Positions 44,903 to 56,809 of a stretch of DNA of 64,000 bases are shown here, one piece after another (the stretch's first letter is position 1; every line of letters starts with the position of its first letter). The DNA comes from Nemophila menziesii. Its lineage: Eukaryota; Streptophyta; Magnoliopsida; Boraginales; Hydrophyllaceae. The DNA is taken from contig JARWIR010000027.1 of assembly GCA_029959085.1 (NCBI GenBank), forward strand, positions 4,092,001 through 4,156,000. The letters are read 5' to 3'. Position numbers and translations under genes: made by a program. The notes beneath the pieces are model-generated. The model was given only the letters and a program-made list of their open reading frames with translations, searched no databases and was not told where the DNA came from.

Positions 44903-46418
44903 TGATGTCTCTATTTTTGTGACAAATAAATCCACAATGGATACATATTTTTAGGAGTTTATTGGACCTAAGTGAGGAATTTTTTCCTATATTTTGATAT
45001 ATTCCACTTTTACTTTTCATTTTGGACTATATGCGATTTATAGATATTTTTGTGCTTTAATGGTGTGTTTAGTGTGTAGTTTAGGTACATTCTTGATACA
45101 AGGGTCCAAAATGAAGAGAAGAAGTCCAAAGATGAAGAAACTCCAAGTCAAAGCGGAAATGAAGCTAGAAGCCACTATGGGAAGTTAGAGCGATTATAGG
45201 ATGATTCTTGCACCGTAATTTCTAGACCTAACTCCTAGCTGGTTGTAAAGAGCTTAAAGTCATGATCGCGTGGAAAATGACATAAGTCAATTCGGAGTTA
45301 AGATGAAAAAGTTATGCCAAAAACCATTCCCGTGGCTCGAACCTAAGACCTACTACTTCCAAAAACGGGTTGGACCTCACCTTAACCTATTTAGAGGGGG
45401 CCCAATCAAATTTAGGAGCTATATAAGCCTCATTTAAGCAATTTAGAAAGGGACTTCACACACTTATTACATTTAATTTTTATTCATCAAGTCTAGCCAC
45501 TAGAAGAGAAGAACGAGAGAAGACATGAGAGGAAGAACAAGGGTTTGTCCATTAACCCTTTAATTCTACCTCAACAAAGCTTTTTTTCACTTCGATTCCA
45601 ACAGTACATCTATCTTATCTATTGTTTTGAACATGGTTCTTATCTTAGTTTTAATTAATTTTTTCTTTTTATATTAATTAGATTATGAGCTAAATACTAT
45701 ATTGCTTGAGGATGCTTTTGTAATGAATTGTGTTTGTTTATTTGATGATGTTATTTCATTTGGGACAAGAATATATGTTTAATTGAATTGGGTAATGAAT
45801 TAAATTTATTTCCATTGTTCTTATAAGTGCGTTAAATACTCATGTGCTCTGGCCAAGTAGCAGGAGTTGTATTAAATTAGTTAACACCTGTTCGGGGGTG
45901 AGGTCACAAACTTAGTATTTGAACATCTAGTGCCTTGAACGAGTGGGTTCCTTGCAAGCTAGGTAGTCTTTGGGTAGTGGGCTTTAATACATCGGATAAC
46001 CGGCGGGTGTGTAAGGTAGATGCTCTAGGTTCCCGAATAGGGGATAGAGTGGTTTAGATTCCCAACTAATGCAAACATTAAAACCAATTTTCCCTCATGG
46101 AATAACAAAATTATTTAACAGCATATGACATTTCTTAACAATATAATCAAGCAACCTTTTCAATCGAGATAAACTTCTATTTTACTTCTTGTTTATTCAT
46201 AGTATTATAATTACTTGTTAATCTTATTGCTTTCCATTTCATCCTTAGTGATATTACGAAAACTAAACAAACAATCATTCATAGTTTCTTTATTTATCAG
46301 TTTCTTAGATTATAAATCGTTCACTTTTGCTATAATAAAATACATTTATCGCACCGATCTCTGTGGAAAACGATTACCATACATACTATGCTCTTGCTAC
46401 CTACGATTGAGAAAAAAA
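44903..46418 (+). repeat. LTR F, Athila type, lacking its last ~100 bp
   Basis: It starts TGATGTCTC inside E sequence and follows the E LTR layout, including GTGGCTCGAACC (near 45333) and a TATATAAG box (45420-45427). It reaches the ACCGATCTCTGTGGAAAACG block near 46355 that precedes LTR ends in this group, but the CACCA end and PBS are absent. It joins ORF3 of G near 46418. It differs too much from the G LTR to be its partner. No duplication was found. Confidence 0.65.
45420..45427 (+). promoter_or_regulatory. TATA box of LTR F
   Basis: TATATAAG, at the place where LTR E has its TA microsatellite. Confidence 0.5.
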
Positions 46419-46432
46419 CAATTGAGAAAGGT

Positions 46433-47592
46433 GCAAGTTCAGGTACAAAGAGAAAGGGTTAAAAGGGTCGAGTAAGTAGAGAAAATCATGGAGCGGTGAA
46501 ATCAAAGAGCAAAGCAGTTACAACTTTTAAGGAAAAGACACCACAACCTCTACAAATCGAGATTCCTATACCCTGGATGAATGAAGCGTCAAAGGCCTTG
46601 TTAGCTTCCATAAAAGAACATATACCCGGATTGCCACTTGCTAATGAACGAATATTTGAAAAAGAGGTTGGAAAAGGTGATTACAAGAGATTTTTAAAGA
46701 CTGGAGAAAGATTGGCTTGGACTACATTCATGATAAGAGGTTAAATTTTATGTATGGAGTTAGTTCCGAGTTCTATTTAGGCCTTTACAGCCGAGATAGT
46801 GAAGGTCATGTTCCAATTAGAGGAAAGTTAGTCCCTTTTAAATTTGAAGAGATTCAAAACCACTTTGAGTTTAAGAAATTGGTTGGATCATGTAAGTATC
46901 GAGAAGTGGGGGAGAATATTAAGAATTCCGAATGGAACCAACTTTTTGAGCATGTGTTGGATGAAAAAAAAGTGTGAGGACACAAAGGAGAGTTGAAGGC
47001 GCCATGGCCCTTACAAATATCTTCAACCTGATATAAGAATTTGGCACAATTTCCTCACACCAAATACCTTTAGAAACACGCAAACCTTGGATGTAAACAA
47101 GAGAAACGCCATCCTTTTGATTTGTGTTTTAAGAGGGGGAGAAGTAGATGTGGCACAATTGATTTTTGATGAGGTGATACGATTTTCCATCTCTCCACTC
47201 TCATTGTTTAATGTGAAATATCCAACTATGATTACGTGCTAGTACGAAAAGCAAACGTGATTCAGGGTGAAGAAGAGAAATTGATGTATAAAGTGAGTAA
47301 TAATATCAATAATTTGTGGATAAAGACAATTCTAAGAGGATCATGTATCAAGAAGCCTCCACAAGAAGAAATCTCTTGTGATAGAGAATCAAATGAAGAC
47401 GATCTTGTTTGGCGAGAAAGGGTAGAGGAGCGATTAAATAAAGTTGAAGCAGCTCAGACTTTCTTGGCCAATAATGTGGCACAAATCAAAGCATATCAAG
47501 TGCACATGATGACACTCCTGGAGCGATTAAAGTGTGATATTGCGAAAGATCCACCAAATCCTATCTTGGATGTTGATAATGCGAGGCAATAA
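46433..47592 (+). pseudogene. G ORF3: putative plant transposon protein domain (broken)
   Basis: The product parallels B1 ORF3 nearly motif by motif. ERIFEKEVGKGDYKRFL is near 46640, FYLGLYSRDSEG near 46775, PIRGKLVPFKFEEIQNHFEF near 46815, and LVRKANVIQGEEEKL near 47240. The end NPILDVDNARQ at 47560-47592 equals that of B1. Breaks are a stop at 46742-46744 with a change of phase, a TGA at 46975-46977, and a shift between 47000 and 47236. It has no usable ATG at the B1-equivalent start; an ATG near 46488 runs into TGA after three codons. The last segment (47236-47592) is an uninterrupted coiled-coil-like C-terminus. Confidence 0.82.
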
Positions 47593-49117
47593 GCCTCGAG
47601 AGTGTGTTCTCTTTCTTCCTTACCATTTCTTTATGTGCAATACTTGTTTTAAATTTAAATTTCTTTATCGAGTCTTTTCGAGTCGTTGGGGACTCGACTC
47701 ATTTTTGTGTTTGAGGTGTTGGGATTCGTTAACCCTCATCTCCATTTTTGGCGATTTACTATTTTTAGGAAGAAATTAAAAATTTTGATAGATGAAATTA
47801 GATTTGGATTGTTTTTAATAGCTTAAAATAAAATATTTAGTAAGTTAATGATTGTAGTTAATATGTTTATGAGCTAACTGTTTGTATGCTTAGAGTATTT
47901 ACATGAAAACGCACATTAATAGTAAAGAAAATATTAGTTAGCAATGCGGTAGAAGTATGTTTGATCTTAAGGCGCCTTGAGGGGTGTGTAGGACCTGAGA
48001 TCCGGGCTAGTTGATAACCCATTTAATGAACGTGGTAGAGGTGAGAAAGTAACGAAATTGCATAGTTTAGAAAGTGATTAAGGCGGTTCTCTGATAAGCC
48101 TTTGTTGCCTTTTAGCTTTATGTCCAAAATTATTAAATTTATATCCTTCTCAGCCCCTTCTAGCCTTTCTAAAGTCTTTTCATTAGCCACATTATAAGCC
48201 ATACCCTTTAGATTTCAGGATTTTTCTATATGACCCGCACTCGAATCGCGATGCTTAGACAGTCGTTTTAGAGCTTGAGTTTGGGATGGTGGGTTTGCAT
48301 TATGGAAAATATTATTGGGTTGGAAACTATTGAGCTTGTTATGTATTGTGCTCTATATTTGATAAGGATTCACTGTTATATAATTTTGTAACCCTTTGCC
48401 GAGGTAAAATAAAATGAGAAAAGAATTGAAAAGAAAAGAAATATTTAGAAAAAAGTAGCATGATATATCACATCTAAAAAGGGAGTTATAGCTAGCTTAC
48501 AAAAGAAAAAAATTGATATGAAAAGATTGAATATATGATTTGGACCGGCAACGTGGAATTTCATATGAGATCATCTTAGAGCTTTATATTTGGTTATTGG
48601 TTGATGCTAATTTAGTGCACCAATTCATTGGGTTGAGTGAGAACATTTTACGAGAGTTACTCAAGCTCTACGGCGATTCGGTGATGACTAGTGAGGAGAG
48701 AGCCAAAAGCTCACTCTAAATTATCCAAATATAAGATCATACCGTCCCTAAGCTATCATTACAACCTTAAAGACCTTAAGATTCTTTGCTATGTGATATA
48801 GGAATAACTGAACTAATAGAGAGTAGTTATATGGATCATTGGATACTTATTAGGCTTAATTAACAATCTATGGCCTCCATGCTAAACTAGGTGAAGAACC
48901 TCTCATTTCGTGCATTGCAAAGATAATCTAATCTTGAATTTAAACTGCGTTGATTGTTTGTATGATAAGTGTATAGGTAATTTAGTTTGTAGGTATTATT
49001 ACATGAAACTTGCTAAGTAGTTGCTTCGATAATATTATTCATATTCTTTTATCTTCTTTCCATTTGTGCTTAATTGACCTAGGTGTATTAGAGACTTCCC
49101 TATGATCTTATTCTTTA
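47593..49117 (+). other. G conserved 3' non-coding tail
   Basis: It has a decayed hairpin GAGTCG...CGACTC (47680-47700), ATATGACCCGCACTCG near 48229, GAGTTTGGGATGGTGGGT near 48277, and the pairing CTTTGCCG (48394-48401) with CCGGCAACG (48545-48553, partly mismatched). No gene. Confidence 0.8.
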
Positions 49118-49136
49118 TTGTATCGGGACGATACAA
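49118..49136 (+). other. G hairpin with GGA loop before the PPT
   Basis: TTGTATCG-GGA-CGATACAA, a perfect 8-bp stem. Confidence 0.8.
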
Positions 49137-49137
49137 C

Positions 49138-49153
49138 TTTGAGTTGGGGGTAT
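49138..49153 (+). other. G polypurine tract
   Basis: TTTGAGTTGGGGGTAT, one base different from the other copies, beside the LTR. Confidence 0.85.
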
Positions 49154-50626
49154 TGATGTCTCATATATGTGATATATTAATCTAGTTTTGAGATATCATT
49201 GAGGTGGTTTTAGTTAATTGTTAAGAGATTTTTCCCTGTTATTAGATAAATTCTTAATTCACGCCTTTATTTGGATATCTATTACTTTTGTAGAGTTTTT
49301 GGTATAATTTGTGTGTTATTGTGAAACTCTTAAGTAAAAGTAAATAATTAGAGGCCAAATCAATGTCAATTAGTCAAGGAAAGAAGATCCAAGGTGAAAT
49401 GTAGATTAAAAGGAAACAAAGTTGAATTAGGAAAGAAAAAGCTGCCAAATAAATTTGTCATGCTGAAAAGTTGTCCAGTGTTTTGAATATTGCTGAAAAT
49501 CTATTACGAATATGGAGGATATATAAATATTTAAATTACGGTAGTTTCTATATAAAGTGTGAGAAAATTTGATAAGTACCGAAGGAGATATGACCAAACC
49601 ATTGAGCCGTGTTTATCCTGTCATATATTTTAGGAAACAAATTTGAATTGGAAAAGGACTCCAGTAACTTGCCTTGAACTCCAAGATTTCGACCTAGGGT
49701 TTGATAATACCTATAAATACACCTACTTATCATTGTAAATAGATCTTAATCAATATTACACTTAGAGATCCATAGAAGCAAGTTGACAAGTATGCATCTA
49801 TCTTTTAGTTTATTTCTTTCTAGTATGAACTGATTCTCCCATAGCTTGGGGTTTGCACATGTATAATCTTTGAATTATATTTCTTTTTATTTTAAGTTAT
49901 TTGGGATTAATATTTAAATTGATTAAGCTTCTTATCTATTTTATCTATTTTATATATTTTTTATGTGCTTTGATGTATTGATCGTAGTCCTTGTTAGTGC
50001 TCGAGTATAGAATTACCCCATTAACAGTAGATGGATGGTCACCCGAAAGGGGTGTTCAACTAATTAAACACCACATAAACGTCAAGTGTGCGGTAGTGGT
50101 CCTGACAGGCTTTCCTAACCAGATAGTCAATAGGGTTTGAGATTAACCACCGATCATTGCGCAGGGTCCCTTACCCAAGCCCCTTAGTAATTGTTAGGTT
50201 TCCACCTAAGTCCACCCGGAAGGGGGTTAGGAGGAATATATAATCTTGACTACTTTCACTAAGAGTTTTAATCGCCCTTATAACTGGGATATAGATTTAG
50301 AAGGATAAGTACATACTAGCAAACATAAGCTATATCTCTCATCTCCATTATATTTACTTTTATTTATTTGCTTTTGTGGTTAGTTATTCTTCTCTCAATT
50401 ATTTATCTCTTTAATTATTTATCTTTTAATTTAGAAATTAATCTCTACTACCCTTTCTTTCATAAACACAATTCTAAACTAACCTTCTTAATCCCTGCAA
50501 ATATATCTTACTTATCAACTAAACTTGCAAACGATATGTGATCATTGTAGTGAGTTTTCGTGGTTGTTAAGGGTGTGAATCCTTATCTTTATTTGTCATA
50601 TTTTTATCACACCTTTGCCACCACCA
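49154..50626 (+). repeat. G 3' LTR
   Basis: It starts TGATGTCTCA and ends GCCACCACCA at 50626. TATAAATA at 49712-49719 is a likely TATA box. An AGATGGTCACCC..CACCACATAAACGTC block near 50030-50090 is shared with B1. Confidence 0.85.
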
Positions 50627-51060
50627 ATATTGTACAAATACACAAGCTTACTAGAATAAGGAAAGCCACCACCAAGGCAACTCTTGCGGATTTGGTCGTT
50701 GAGGGACAATCCCCGGTAGTTCTGGAAGCAACATGAATGTGTGAAGACTTCCCAAACGAGAAGAAGACTATTTTTTCTGACAACCTTGAAATCATTCAAG
50801 ATATCACACAACTGTGGGCAGCAAGCTACATGATCCATCTGATATTTAGGGATATTGAAGAAAGGGAGAAATATTTTGGTTCAGTATCTTCAAACACATC
50901 TCAAGGCAACAAAATGGACTAACTGATAGACTAGCCATAAAGTCTAGGCAAAGGAATTACATATCAACATAGACATGAACTTTGAACTTATTAGCCTCTT
51001 CTTTAAACTGATTAACCTCTTCAGTAGATTGGGGATATGCTAGAGATTTTTTTTGTTTTC
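50627..51060 (+). pseudogene. LINE RNase H fragment
   Basis: The frame at 50737-50922 encodes an RNase H-like C-terminal part (FPNEKKTIFSDNLEIIQDI). It closely matches the minus-strand fragment at 56479-56756 and more distantly 53699-53950. The upstream phase differs, so the fragment is shifted as well as truncated. No RT is present. It begins immediately after the G LTR. Confidence 0.6.
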
Positions 51061-51179
51061 TCTTGTTTTTAATTTTTTTCTGACCAAAAAATGGAAATAT
51101 GAAAGAGAAAGAAGTGAATTTTTTTACCATAGATGTAGATTGTTTGGTGAAGGTTTTTATTCAAAAACAGGAAAATATT

Positions 51180-51364
51180 GGTTCTTTTATGGTAAAAATA
51201 ACAGGGAAGGAAGTGAGAGGTGCAAGGCTCGAACCCCTCCCTGAACATGGGCAACCTAGTTCTGATTTACCATGAGAATATATACGGGGAGGCATGTATA
51301 TATCTGTGGGATTAGTCGGGTGCGCGCAAGCTAGCCCGGAACCCATGTAACCCAAAAAAAAAAA
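51180..51364 (+). mobile_element. SINE copy 1 (tRNA-like, poly-A tail)
   Basis: It contains a B-box-like GGCTCGAACCC near 51224, one base from the consensus GGTTCGANNCC. The body continues with CATGGGCAACCTAGTTCTG and a GTGGGATTAGTCGGGTGCGCG 3' region (in parts). It ends with an A-run at 51354-51364. The same body occurs inverted at 56041-56200 and at 54126-54193 plus 55108-55235. No clear A box is seen here. The 5' boundary is approximate. Confidence 0.65.
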
Positions 51365-52249
51365 CAAGAAAGGTCAAATAGTATTATATAAAATGGTTAA
51401 AAAAAGAATATTTTATTCGGTATTTTTGTAGGTGTTTATACAGTTGTACTTTACCATTTAATTTGGTGTAGAGACCTATATTTTCTCAAATGGTGAATTC
51501 TATTTGTGAATATAGTAAAGGATTGATATCTTACTTGTTATGAAGTACATGGTTTGAATTTAAATAATGAAATTCATCATGTACATCAAAATTTGGAGGA
51601 TTTAAAAAACAATGGATAGAAACTCAATGGACATTGATGTTTGATGTATGGACGGACAAAACATCATTTCATAATATTTTTAATAGACGATGAAGCCTAG
51701 ATTTTATCAAATTGGTCAATGCTTCATAAATAACTAAGAGTAGGGGTGAAAATCGACAGGACGGGTAAAAAAAAGTTGATCAATTTTTGTTTCATTATTT
51801 TCGAAAAGGGGAAAATCTATTCCAATTCTTATCCTAAACTTTACGGAACATACACGAAAGTTTTGATATTTTTGGAATTTATTTTAAAAAAAAAGTGAAA
51901 GTGGAGAACAATTGGAATAATAAAAGGCTGCGAAGGGAATATTTGATATTAACATGAAAACATAGACTAGCGATTAGAAAGAATAGGGTATATACATTTA
52001 ATTCCATGTTGGAAGGACAAGAAATTAATGAGTTTCGTGAATGTATTGAAATTTATTGTTTAGGTTCTGACACAAGTGTTAATTTTGGTATAATCATCTA
52101 TCTGTTTTATTAAGAACACTATAGATAATATCAAAGTGGATATTGTGGAGATTCTGCATATCTGGGAGACTCACGATCTTGGAAAATTCTTGGGAATACT
52201 CTTGTATCATATAATATAAAAAAATGAAACGTTCACATGGATTCTTGAC
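51365..52249. other. No recognisable feature
   Basis: AT-rich DNA. I see no coding similarity, paired repeat or RNA gene. Confidence 0.5.
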
Positions 52250-54055
52250 AAAGTTTTCTTAAAATCACAAGGCTGGAAAGCAATGTTAATATTGGAAGAA
52301 GGTAAAGAAGTTCATGTTAAAGTGGTGTCCCAAGCTATTCCAGCATATGTTATGTTTATATTTTCTTTCCGAACGACGTTTTTCAGGAAACTGACATCGA
52401 TTATTGCAAACTTTTGGTGGGATTCAGTTGAGAAGAGAAATATCTATTGGGTGGCTTGGGAAATGATACAATAGCCAAAATATTATGGTTCTTGCATTCT
52501 GGGATTTCAAAAGAATGAATACGATGTTACCGGCAGCACATGCCTAAAAAAATAGTACATAATCCGAGAATAGCAGCAGCTCATGTATTAAAAGGCATTT
52601 ATATCTGAAATGGGATTTTCTCACATTAAAATTACGTCAAAGTAGATCTTGGTCATGTGAGAGTATTATTGAAGGACGTGATTTGATAAAACATGAGGGA
52701 ATGATGCAAATTGGTGATGGTATTTCAATGAAATTTTGGAACCACAAATGGCTTATGACTGATTGGACACTGGAGGAACCAAATAATTCAGACTTAAAAA
52801 TGGTGTCGTAGCTCATGCAGGTGAATGATGACGCTTGGGATACAAAGATCCTTAATGATTTGTTTCAAAACCTAGTGGTTAAAGAAATTTCTTAGATATC
52901 AAATGTTCAACGTAATGAACTACATCGTCATATCTGACCCCATTCTAAATTTGGAGACTACACAACTAAAATGGGTTACCAGGTTCTCATAAACAAGGTT
53001 ATTAGGTCGATTCCGCAATCAAGACAGGTAGCTGAATTACGCAATTTAGATGTCTGTTCCAAAAGATGGAAGTCAAGAATTTCTACAAAGATTTAGTATT
53101 TTGCATGGAAAGCATGTAGAAATGCATTACTCACTAAATGAATCTTAACAAAGAAGGTGTATGGATGATGTTAACTGTTAATAGTGCCAGGATACTCTGG
53201 AGTCTTTCACTTATTGTTCACATGCCCAGTGTTTTTGCAAATTTAGGTGGGATCTACTATACAAATCCAGATTGACTCTATATTGACAAGGTATCTCGGG
53301 GACTGGATTATTAATATTTCAGAATCATACGGGCTAATGGGATGGTCTAAAAAATTGGTACATCTTATGTATTAATTATGTTATGGAACATATGAAAATA
53401 AAAAATGAAGGTATTAGCGTGATATGGGAAACGGGGAAAGATGTGAATGAATTATTTGGCAAAGAGTCTGAGCTACCGAACCCATGGAGAATAATGAAGG
53501 AGATGGAAACAGGATGAATCTGGATGAGAGGGAAGTTCATGGTTACGATATTCTTATATCATGCGATGTATCATTTACAAAAAAATGAGACCCAACAGGA
53601 GTGGGAATTGTTAAGTATGACAATAGAACTGGGGACCAGAGGTACATTCTCGATCTTTTATTTGTTCTTCAACTACTAAGGGAGAAGCACATGCGTTTTT
53701 GGAATTTGTGATATTGTGCAGCGATCAACCAGATTTGGAGAACACTATTTTATTTGATAACCTAAGAATAATCCACAATATACGGTCATCATCAAGATCA
53801 AACTGGTCGATGCAGCTGGTGGTGAAGAAAATAGTGGAGTTGGCGGAACAGATAGGTTCAGTTTCATTCCATCATCTCCCTAAACGCATTAACAGGCAAG
53901 AAAATCATATTATAAGGAATGTTAAAGACATAAGGTCGGTGATAGAGTGATGCAGATAGATGTGGATACGCTTTTTTTGAAACTTAGGATAGGCTGATGC
54001 ATACGGTAATGTATTTTTTATTGTTTCTCTGTCCAAAAGAAAGTATATACATTTA
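52250..54055 (+). pseudogene. L1-type LINE ORF2 remnant (RT end, zf-RVT, RNase H)
   Basis: About 52283-52474 encodes the RT C-terminus (VVSQAIPAYVMFIF, IIANFWWDSVEKRNIYWVAW). A decayed stretch includes IGDGISMKFWNHKWL near 52710, typical of the segment before zf-RVT. The RNase H C-terminal part is at about 53640-53950 (FDNLRIIHNI, GSVSFHHLPKRINRQENHI). Many stops and shifts break the frame. It is less complete than the LINE at 18798-20718 and of another subfamily. No clean poly-A tail was found. Confidence 0.72.
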
Positions 54056-54125
54056 ATATTTATGTACATAACAAAAAATTCTAATTTGAAAATTTTAAAT
54101 TATAAATTCAGAATGGTATTTTATA

Positions 54126-54193
54126 ACATGGGTGGGTTTGACCAGTTTGTGTGCGCCTCGACTATTTCTACGGAGAAGATGCAACCTCCCCAT
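54126..54193 (-). mobile_element. SINE copy 2 (minus), 3' part, interrupted by solo LTR
   Basis: In reverse complement this matches the 3' region of SINE copy 1 (GTGCGCGCAAGC..CCATGT region). It is continued by 55108-55235 after the solo LTR. Confidence 0.65.
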
Positions 54194-55107
54194 TGTTGGA
54201 ACATTAGAAAGAAAAGCAAAAGTTCTTTCTCCCACATCGGTGGGCAAAAAGAATTTAGAGCTTCTTTTAGCCATTGTGATGGCATTTAGCTTCCAAAGAG
54301 CTCAACCCCATGCAAGTGAAAAGGCATTGGACAAACCCACACGCGCGCACCACCACCACCACCCACCCGCCCGGCCCGGCACCGTCACCGGCGGCGTGAG
54401 GCGTGGTCGTGGTTCGGGGTTCGTGGGCTCGTGGGGGAGTTTGGGGAGTTTGGGGAGTCAAAAAATGAAAAATGAAACAGGTTTTGGGTCCAGCTCTTAT
54501 AGTGAAGCTGGCAATCTATCAAAAGAAAAACGGAAGACAAGGCTCCACCAATCACGCTCCCATCAAGATGATTATTCCATTAGCTGGTCAACTCGTCAAT
54601 CAAAACGTGTGGATTAAAAGACAAGTCAACCAGCGGTTACACTTGCACTCAAAACGTGGGGGAATTAAAAGTCAGCAGAAATGTGTGGAATCAAATCAAA
54701 TCCAAAACAGTCAATCATTTACTGGAGGAAATCACGGACGTGATTGGTCCGTTACAATTGACAAGGCTTTTCAGAACTTCCCCTCCCCTATATATAGTGC
54801 TCACTCCCCACTTGTAATCTCACCGAAAATCAACAAAGCAAACAAACACTTCTCCCTTTTTCTCCGAGATAAAAACAGCTGTTGTAGTAGTCTTTCCGTT
54901 AGAAGATACCGGTACGCCGGAAAATCTTTTTTAACGCTAGGATTATTGTTTTCCGTGTATTAGTGTTTCGTTTTCCCGTGTAAGTTGATTTTCATTTGTA
55001 ATTTCAATTTTTGTAATAGTTAGTTTACATTTAAATTGATTTTACATTTCATCTCTTTCAAAATCGTTTCTTCTTCTTTGCTTTAAACGGTGATATTTTC
55101 ACTCACA
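54194..55107. mobile_element. Solo LTR inside a SINE
   Basis: This 914-bp segment starts TGTTGGAACA and ends TCACA. It is flanked by CCCAT on both sides (54189-54193 and 55108-55112). Removing it joins two halves of a SINE that align to SINE copy 1. It contains the common plant LTR phrase TCCCACATCGGTGGG near 54231, a TATATATA box at 54789-54796, a (CAC)n tract and a G-run tract. No internal region or second LTR is present. The superfamily is not determined. Confidence 0.75.
54789..54796 (+). promoter_or_regulatory. TATA box of solo LTR
   Basis: TATATATA preceded by a C-rich stretch, which suggests that the LTR reads on the plus strand. Confidence 0.55.
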
Positions 55108-55235
55108 CCCATGTATACCTCCGAGCTATTTCAAAATTAGATTTTCCATGTTTACGGAGAGACTCCCACGTACTTCTCATTCATACCCTTTAGGTGCAGA
55201 AGATATAAGAAGGATCTCACAAGTTGAGCTAACCC
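55108..55235 (-). mobile_element. SINE copy 2 (minus), 5' part
   Basis: In reverse complement it begins GGGTTAGCTCAACTTG, which resembles an RNA polymerase III A box (TAGCTCAACTTG). It runs into the body shared with SINE copy 1. Confidence 0.6.
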
Positions 55236-56040
55236 AATAAGTTATATTTAGAGTTTTTAGTTTTAATATGAACTGTATTTTTTGTACTTTTATGGTGGGT
55301 TGTTATGGTGAATAATGCACTGAGTTATAAAAGATAGGTGTATGAGTGTTTAACTTCACTTATAAAACTACTCATTGTGAATGAGATTGGAATACAAATG
55401 ATTAAAAGAGAAGAAATCGTTTAGATGAGGAAAGGATATATTGCTTTGTATTTGTGAAGTACACATTCAACATTCAACTTAAAATTATATACTTAAAGAA
55501 GAATAAATAAGGTGATGATTATGATACGATTTGTTCATATAATGACGAATGAATTATAGAAAAAAAAAATTCTTATCTTCTTGATTCATGGATGGATATG
55601 TAGAAATGGTTCTATGAAGAAGAGATGGATATTAGTAAAAAAAAACTAATAATTTTATATTCATAAATGAAAGATATAGAGATAAACAATACATATTTGT
55701 CAATGATGAGTTAATATGGAGAAGATGTAGAATTAGAGATACCATAAATAATAAGAAAAGTGTTAATAACAATGATAATGATAACTATAATGATTGATGA
55801 ATAGAGCTTTAAGTCTTTTTTTTAGAATTTAAATGTTAAAAGATACTAGTGAAAATGAATATTGTTGGATAAAAAACTTAATTATTTGTTCTTGGTAAGT
55901 TTATTTTGATATCTAATTATACATTTTACTTGAATCCTAAAACGTGATTTAATATGACACACGATAAATTAGTAACATTTTGATTTACCATATATTTATA
56001 TGTTTATGATTCGTAAACTATATTAACTACATTTTCTTAA
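55236..56040. other. No recognisable feature
   Basis: Strongly AT-rich DNA with no ORF, repeat pair or RNA gene that I can identify. Confidence 0.5.
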
Positions 56041-56200
56041 TACATGGGTGTTCAGGACAGATTTTGTGCATCATGATTAATCTTAAGGGAAATATACACG
56101 CCTTCCTATGTAAATTTCTAGGTAAATTAGAACTAGGTTACCCATGTTTAGGGAGGAGATTTAAATTCTGTATCTCTTGGTTTACTATATTATGTACTTT
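56041..56200 (-). mobile_element. SINE copy 3 (minus)
   Basis: The reverse complement aligns to SINE copy 1 over CTCCCTAAACATGGGTAACC, TAGTTCTAATTTACC and the ATTAATC..TGCAC..CCCATGTA end. It is more diverged than copy 1. Confidence 0.62.
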
Positions 56201-56369
56201 CAAACCATACCTTGATAGTATAGCTTATTTGACAAAACTAATACACAAATTATATAGTTGTATCAATTGTCTTTTTATTAAGTGTTGGTAATTTGAATTT
56301 TAAAGAAAACAAATTCTTTTAAGATAAATGATGAAAGTTTTTCGACCCTGTTTAACCAATTCACTATTT
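56201..56369. other. Unassigned short spacer
   Basis: AT-rich DNA between SINE copy 3 and the LINE fragment. Confidence 0.45.
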
Positions 56370-56809
56370 GTTTTTTTTTTGGACAATAAAAGGTGCCTAA
56401 GCACGAAAGAGAAACAAAAAATTCAGCCTATACCAAGTTTCCCAAACCTAGTAGCTAATTAAAAGTGGCTGAAAGTTGCTAGTCGGTCTTGCAATGCCCC
56501 GTTCCTAACTTCCTTTGCAATATTATCTGCAACCTATTGAGGTTCCTTTTAATGTGACCAAAGGAAATCGGACCGTTTGCAGCATACTCCTTGATAATCT
56601 TGCTGGGGATGGGTTGGATATTCCAACCGGCCGCTGACACCTGCTGGATACCTTGGATAACACCAAGGTTGTCTGAAAGGTTTTTTTTTGTTTTTCTGGG
56701 AATGCTTTGCATAATTTTGTTTCTCTAAGGATTGCTAGTGCCTCCCCCTCATCCACAGAATCACATTACATGACAAATTTACTTTTGGTCGTAATTCCTA
56801 AAGGTTGGT
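56370..56809 (-). pseudogene. LINE RNase H fragment (minus), cut by element C
   Basis: Two overlapping minus-strand frames encode one RNase H module, EALAILRETKLCKAFP followed by SDNLGVIQGIQQ and NGPISFGHI. The frame switches at a T-run near 56680. A T-run near 56371-56382 on the plus strand is the likely poly-A tail of the LINE. The upstream part is interrupted at 56810 by the LTR of C. It is closest to the fragment at 50737-50922. Confidence 0.68.

Larger units (their letters stand above)
46433..50626 (+). mobile_element. Athila remnant G (ORF3, tail, 3' LTR)
   Basis: Only the 3' half is present: broken ORF3, a conserved tail, PPT (49138-49153) and a 3' LTR (49154-50626). The left side joins truncated LTR F and the right side joins LINE sequence. 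ORF3 resembles B1 more than A2. Confidence 0.85.

Noticed and set aside
44903..50626. F and G as the two LTRs of a single element
   Set aside because: The LTRs are too different in sequence, F lacks its end and PBS, and no target duplication matches at 44898-44902 and 50627-50631.
51222..51235. Possible tRNA gene from a B-box-like word
   Set aside because: No acceptor or anticodon stem is visible. The downstream body and poly-A tail fit a SINE, and inverted copies exist nearby.
54132..54617. 161-codon frame in the solo LTR region
   Set aside because: It crosses the SINE-LTR junction and low-complexity His/Pro codons, with no domain.
55236..56040. Possible host gene in the AT-rich gap
   Set aside because: There is no long frame, no splice-like structure and no similarity that I can recognise.
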